Source: Rhipicephalus microplus
Taxonomy: Eukaryota > Arthropoda > Arachnida > Ixodida > Ixodidae
Assembly: GCF_043290135.1 (NCBI RefSeq)
Contig: NC_134701.1
Span: 101,138,702-101,202,701, forward strand
DNA: 64,000 nucleotides
Reading direction: 5' to 3'
Numbering within the stretch: position 1 is the stretch's first letter; each line of letters starts with the position of its first letter. Positions 60,177-64,000 of the stretch are shown here, piece after piece. The notes beneath the pieces are model-generated. The model was not told the origin of the DNA. It saw only the letters and a list, made by a program, of their open reading frames with translations, and made no database searches. The position numbers were made by a program, and so were the translations under genes.

Positions 60177-63100
60177 ATGACTGCGCCTTTAAGCATTGGT
60201 ACGCTGAATGTACGTGGTCTAGGAACGCGTCGCCGACAGTTCCAGTTGAAACACTTGATGCAAGAAAAAGACCTTGACTTGCTCCCGGTCCAGGAGTCTA
60301 AAGTTAATACTGAGGACGCGACTGATCGCTTGGTAGCAGACTGTTGATTGCGGTACAATGCGTGTGTGAGCTATGCAGTGGGAGCATCAGCCGGATGTAT
60401 CATTTTTGTCAAGAACTTTCTTGGTATTGTAGTGGAAGAGGTCAAAAGTTGCCTATTTGGGCGTTTTGTTTTGTGTGACTTTTGTTACGGGAACACTAAA
60501 TTTCTGTGTATACGCACCTACAAAATCGAGAAACAGATGTTCGTTTTTTCGGGAAATGCAAGCGTACTTTGAATGTCAGAAACGTGTGATTCTTTTGGGC
60601 GACTTCAATTGTGTTTTGACCCAAGAAGATTGCACGCATACAGCTAAATTACGTGATAAAAGCGTTGGTTTGCTTAGAGACAGCCTTAATAAGTACTTTT
60701 TGCATGACGTAGCTCTATTTGCGAAGGGTGGCAGTCACCAACACTTCACACATTTTCAAAGTTCAAGTCACGCACGACTAGATCAAGCATATGTTTGTTC
60801 TGAGATAGTACCTTTATGTCAGAACTATGACGTTTATGCTGTTTCCTTCAGTGATCATTGCTTAGTCTCGTTTGATATAGGTAGAAAGTGCAAAAAGAAG
60901 ATTGTATGGGAAACATGGAAACTGAATACTTAGATAATTACGCACGAAGGGTTTGTAGACAAGACAAAGAATGAAATCGAGAATTTTTTCAAAAACGCAG
61001 AAAGGGGTGCCACGTAAAGATGGGAATTCTTTAAGCAAAATATAAAAATAAAGGCAATAGAGTGCGGTTGCTACGTGCAGCATCAAGCTCGAAACCAGGA
61101 ACGTGAGCTACGGGCACAGCTAAATGATTTGGTGAAAAATGAAGCAGAAAGCCCGGGCTCATTCACACATCAACTGCAGGTTGTCAAAAACAAAATTAAA
61201 TGTCTTGAAGAAGATAAATATAAAGGCGCAATTATACGAGCAAGAGCTGAGAGATACCTCGTGGGTGAAGCCCCGACAAAGCGAGCCTTGTCAGAAGAAA
61301 AGGCATATGCGCGAGCTCACGACATACTAGAGCTAGAATGTAATGATAAAATATTGAGAGAACATAAAGATATTATGAAAGGTTTTGAAAACTATTATCA
61401 GGACTTTATGGTTATCGAGAACCATAGGAGCCGGGTATTGTAGATGAGTTTATTGGAAATGTCTATTAGTATAGGGGAAATTGAGAAGGCTATCAATGAT
61501 CTTGGCATGGCCAAATCACCTGGTCCAGATGGCATTAATGCCGCCTTTTACAAGGCGTTCAAGGAGGATATGGCCGCCGCATTGCATTAGGTTTTTTCAG
61601 AGTCTTTAGATCGCGGAGCTCTGCCTCCATCGTTTAATCGGGCACACATCATGCTGATTCCTAAAGGGAAAGAGCAACATGTTTTGCGTAAATTGACAGA
61701 ATACAGGCCAATCACGCTAACAAACGTAGATTATAAGGTGTTAATGAAAGTACTGGCTAGGAGGTTGCAAGGAGTTATATACAAGTTGGTCAGGTCACAT
61801 CAGACTTGCGGCATCAAGCGTAGGAGCATATTCACGAATATTCATGTTGCCAGGAGCATTTTGGAGTATTGTGACGCTGCGCTTCTAAAAGTAGCTATGT
61901 TGCGAATTGATCTAGCTAGGACTTTCGACATGGTTCCACACAATATACTCTTCATGCTAGTTGAGTACGTCGGTCTTGGTGCGATCATATGTAAAGGTAT
62001 TAGATTGACATACAAAAGTTCAACCACAAAATTAATTGTAAAGGGAGAAATCTCACAGCGCATACAAGTACTTTCCTCCGTGCGCCAGGGGTGTCCTTAA
62101 GTCATTTGCTTTTCGCTCTATTTTTGGAGCCACTGTGTCAGAAAGTTATTCACCACAAAGGGATTAATGGTTTCAGGTTGCAGTCATGTGAAGTGCGTGT
62201 TTTGGCCGACGATATTGCCTTTTTTGCTGTTGATAGAGAGAGTGTCACTTCGTTATTAAATATCACTGAAAGGTTTTGTGACACGAAAGGAAGTTTAATG
62301 AACAAAGAGAAAAGCATTGGTTTATTGCATGGTATTTGGGACCTCACGCCCAGTTCCTTTGGAAATATTCAGCGGCTCACGACACCTAGTCGTTACCTAG
62401 GGGTACCATTGGACAGGTATCAAGACAGTGAAGCATTTTGGCTTGGAAAGGCTGAAGAACTGTGCGCGACAGCCGAAGGTTAGGGCGGTCGTGGCTTATC
62501 AATTTTCTCTCGGTCAGCTGTATGCAACGTGTTTCTGGCTGCTAAAATTATGCACCTTTTGAAAGTACTTAGATGTACGCGTAAAAGCATTCACAAAGTC
62601 CACATGATATTCACCACGTTCATCTGGAGCTTTACGTGGGAGAGAACATCTAGAACGAACTTGTTTCGGCGAGTTAAGCAAGGACGGCTGTCTCTGTGCA
62701 ATCTGTTTCTTAACCAAGTAATATCACGTTTCCTGCTCATTAGAGACCAGAGAGACTCTTTTTTACGTTCTTTATTTCAAACAACGCTGTTACACCACAT
62801 GCCTGACTTCTTTGTATCTTCAAACAGGCGAGAACGACACACCTTGTCACCGTTCTTGTGCGATGTTGTGTTCTCATATCGTTTCTTAAGGGTGAGGTTT
62901 TCGATAGATTACCTAACTAATGTGAAAAGAAAGCGCCTTATGATAGACCTAATACAGAATGATTTTCCTGTGCCCCTGTATCGTTCAAAGCATGATACAT
63001 CATATAGTCATTACGTACTAAAGCAAGTGAAAAACATGTGTATACCACCCATTGTGAAAACCTTCTTTTTTAAACTTCATACGGGAACGTTGCCAGTAAA

Positions 63101-63455
63101 AACGTGGCTTGAAGAGAGAGGGATGTATGTACCATGGGGAAGCACCTGTCTCCTGTGTAACAAACCTGAGACTATTGAACATGTGTTTATTGATTGTAAC
63201 AACGCTATTTTCTTTTGGGACATTTTACAGAGGACTTTAAAAAAAGATTTACCTCTTACTCTATATGGAATTCGTTTTTTGCCTTGTGATAGTTCTGTGC
63301 GAAATTTGGATGTTATATTTTTACTTGATCTTCCTTCGGTTTGGCGCAGTATGCTATCGTACAGACACTGTGATGTAAGGGTTCTATCCGTTAATGAATG
63401 TTTCGTGGAAGCCGTTATAAAAGTGCGAGATGTGTTAGACTACCGACTGTGTTGA
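60177..63455 (+). pseudogene. LINE ORF2: endonuclease, RT and C-terminal zinc finger (broken)
   Basis: It starts at ATG 60177. Endonuclease motifs are TLNVRGLG, then VQES, a TGA at 60345-60347 in the same frame, a frameshift near 60500, then GDFN (about 60600), ARLDQAY and FSDHCL. After more stops, RT reads AKSPGPDG (about 61515), PKGKEQ...YRPITL, motif A with LRIDLARTFD (about 61900), RQGCP at a frameshift near 62095, and motif C ADDIAFF (about 62205). The last open part, 62529-63455, carries CLLCNKPETIEHVFIDC near 63150, a zf-RVT-type finger. Catalytic acidic residues of RT and endonuclease are still present; the copy is inactivated by at least three stops and two frameshifts. Confidence 0.75.
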
Positions 63456-63699
63456 AGATGTAATATCTTTGTTTGACGCGTTATCACGCATGAAACACGT
63501 GTGATAGTGATTGTCATATTAGCTTGACCTGTAGTCAAAAAGGCAATGAAGAAATAAAAAGAGTAAAAAATAGTGAGCACGTTCGGGGTATCTATTCTTC
63601 GCGTTGATGGCACGCCACGCTTCAATATCCGGACTTGTCAAGTATTGAGACATTCATTGATTAACATTAGCAGGGGAGAAATAATTTGTCAGTATGAAT

Positions 63700-63941
63700 A
63701 AACAAGGTAGTATCGGTCACTACTTTTTTCTTGCAACCTTCAAAGTTACTACTCATTGGCGGTAACGGCTACGGTAGTAACAGTTACTAAATGCTGGTAG
63801 TAATAGCAAAGGTAGTAACTGTTACCACCCTTGCCGTTACTAACTGCGCTTAGTACCAGGGTTGTACAATATGTGACCAACGGTTACTACCCCAAAGTTA
63901 GCAAGTACTTAGCAAGTACTACCACCTTTTTTCCGAGAGTG
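63700..63941. repeat. Right terminal region with GTAGTAAC arrays
   Basis: It has the same motif vocabulary as the left terminal region, for example AACGGTTACTACC and GGTAGTAACTGTTACC. The order of motifs differs, so the two ends match mainly at the outermost 25 bp. Confidence 0.65.
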
Positions 63942-64000
63942 TATGCCCAAATACGTCGCATATTTCAACACATACACAATCAAAACACACCATGACTTTT

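Larger units (their letters stand above)
58800..63575 (+). mobile_element. L1/Tx1-like LINE, nearly full length, broken
   Basis: The order is a short 5' leader (a TATATATA-like box in GGGGCTATATATACCCC near 58846), ORF1 with zinc knuckles, ORF2 with AP-type endonuclease, RT and a C-terminal CCHC-type finger, then a 3' end with AATAAA and an A-rich tail near 63550-63572. The RT layout and the C-terminal zf-RVT-like finger match the L1/Tx1 side of LINEs. Target-site duplications were not identified. Exact ends are uncertain by tens of bases. Confidence 0.7.
56757..63941. mobile_element. TA-flanked composite with imperfect terminal inverted repeats
   Basis: The left end reads TA-CACTCTTAAAAAAAG..., and the right end is its approximate complement, ...CCTTTTTTCCGAGAGTG-TA. 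The ends therefore form an imperfect inverted repeat of about 20-25 bp flanked by TA on both sides. About 250 bp inside each end is packed with GTAGTAAC/GTTACTAC-type motifs. Between them lie a solo-LTR-like unit (57060-58195) and a broken LINE (about 58800-63575), which look like later insertions. Removing them leaves about 1.4 kb with no transposase, which would be a non-autonomous DNA transposon. The alternative is two separate related elements that happen to face each other. Confidence 0.5.

Noticed and set aside
1..64000. CRISPR array, bacterial operon, or viral replication module
   Set aside because: No regularly spaced repeats, no cas-like or operonic genes, and all recognisable enzymes belong to retrotransposons in an arthropod-type genome.

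Overview
The window is a stretch of arthropod nuclear DNA. It is most likely from an arachnid, and probably a hard tick. This rests on the dense mix of degenerate retroelements, the tRNA-derived SINEs whose body matches the tick/arachnid type I know, the RNase H-bearing I-group LINE, and the lack of any bacterial gene organisation. I found no intact single-copy host gene. Almost everything that can be supported is a transposable element or a simple repeat, and the rest is anonymous intergenic sequence. Species is not claimed.

Layout: 1-8.2 kb is non-coding with a few small inverted repeats. A 5'-truncated I-type LINE (RT end, RNase H, C-terminus) lies at 8.26-9.75 kb. From 10 to 15 kb there are simple-sequence arrays and fold-back repeats. 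From 15,406 to 27,377 one Ty3/gypsy element on the minus strand (host) is split by a second, nearly complete copy on the plus strand (18,865-24,843). Both insertions are bounded by the same 4-bp duplication, ATAT. A short LTR element with only a gag-like ORF and 105-bp LTRs lies at 28,562-30,537. From 30.6 to 45.5 kb there are SINEs, two ATCT arrays, a broken integrase remnant, a perfect 68-bp palindrome and anonymous DNA. A third, youngest Ty3/gypsy copy lies at 46,084-52,063. From 56,757 to 63,941 a TA-flanked structure with imperfect terminal inverted repeats and GTAGTAAC-rich ends encloses a 1.1-kb solo-LTR-like unit and a broken L1/Tx1-like LINE.

How the main element works: the three gypsy copies share LTRs of about 405 bp carrying a TATA box, an arthropod-type initiator and AATAAA; a primer-binding site 2 nt after the LTR; gag starting 24 nt after the LTR; and a polypurine tract. 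Pol lies in the -1 frame. In all three copies the gag stop codon is preceded by the slippery heptamer G GGA AAC and followed, after 6 nt, by a 9-bp stem-loop. This is a textbook -1 ribosomal frameshift signal joining gag to protease-RT-RNaseH-integrase. All three copies are now inactivated by point stops and frameshifts.

The most useful leads are the conserved frameshift signal, the LTR mosaic that suggests gene conversion inside the nest, the gag-only LTR element, the TA-flanked composite with unusual subterminal arrays, and the perfect palindrome. I did not see a clearly new biological system.
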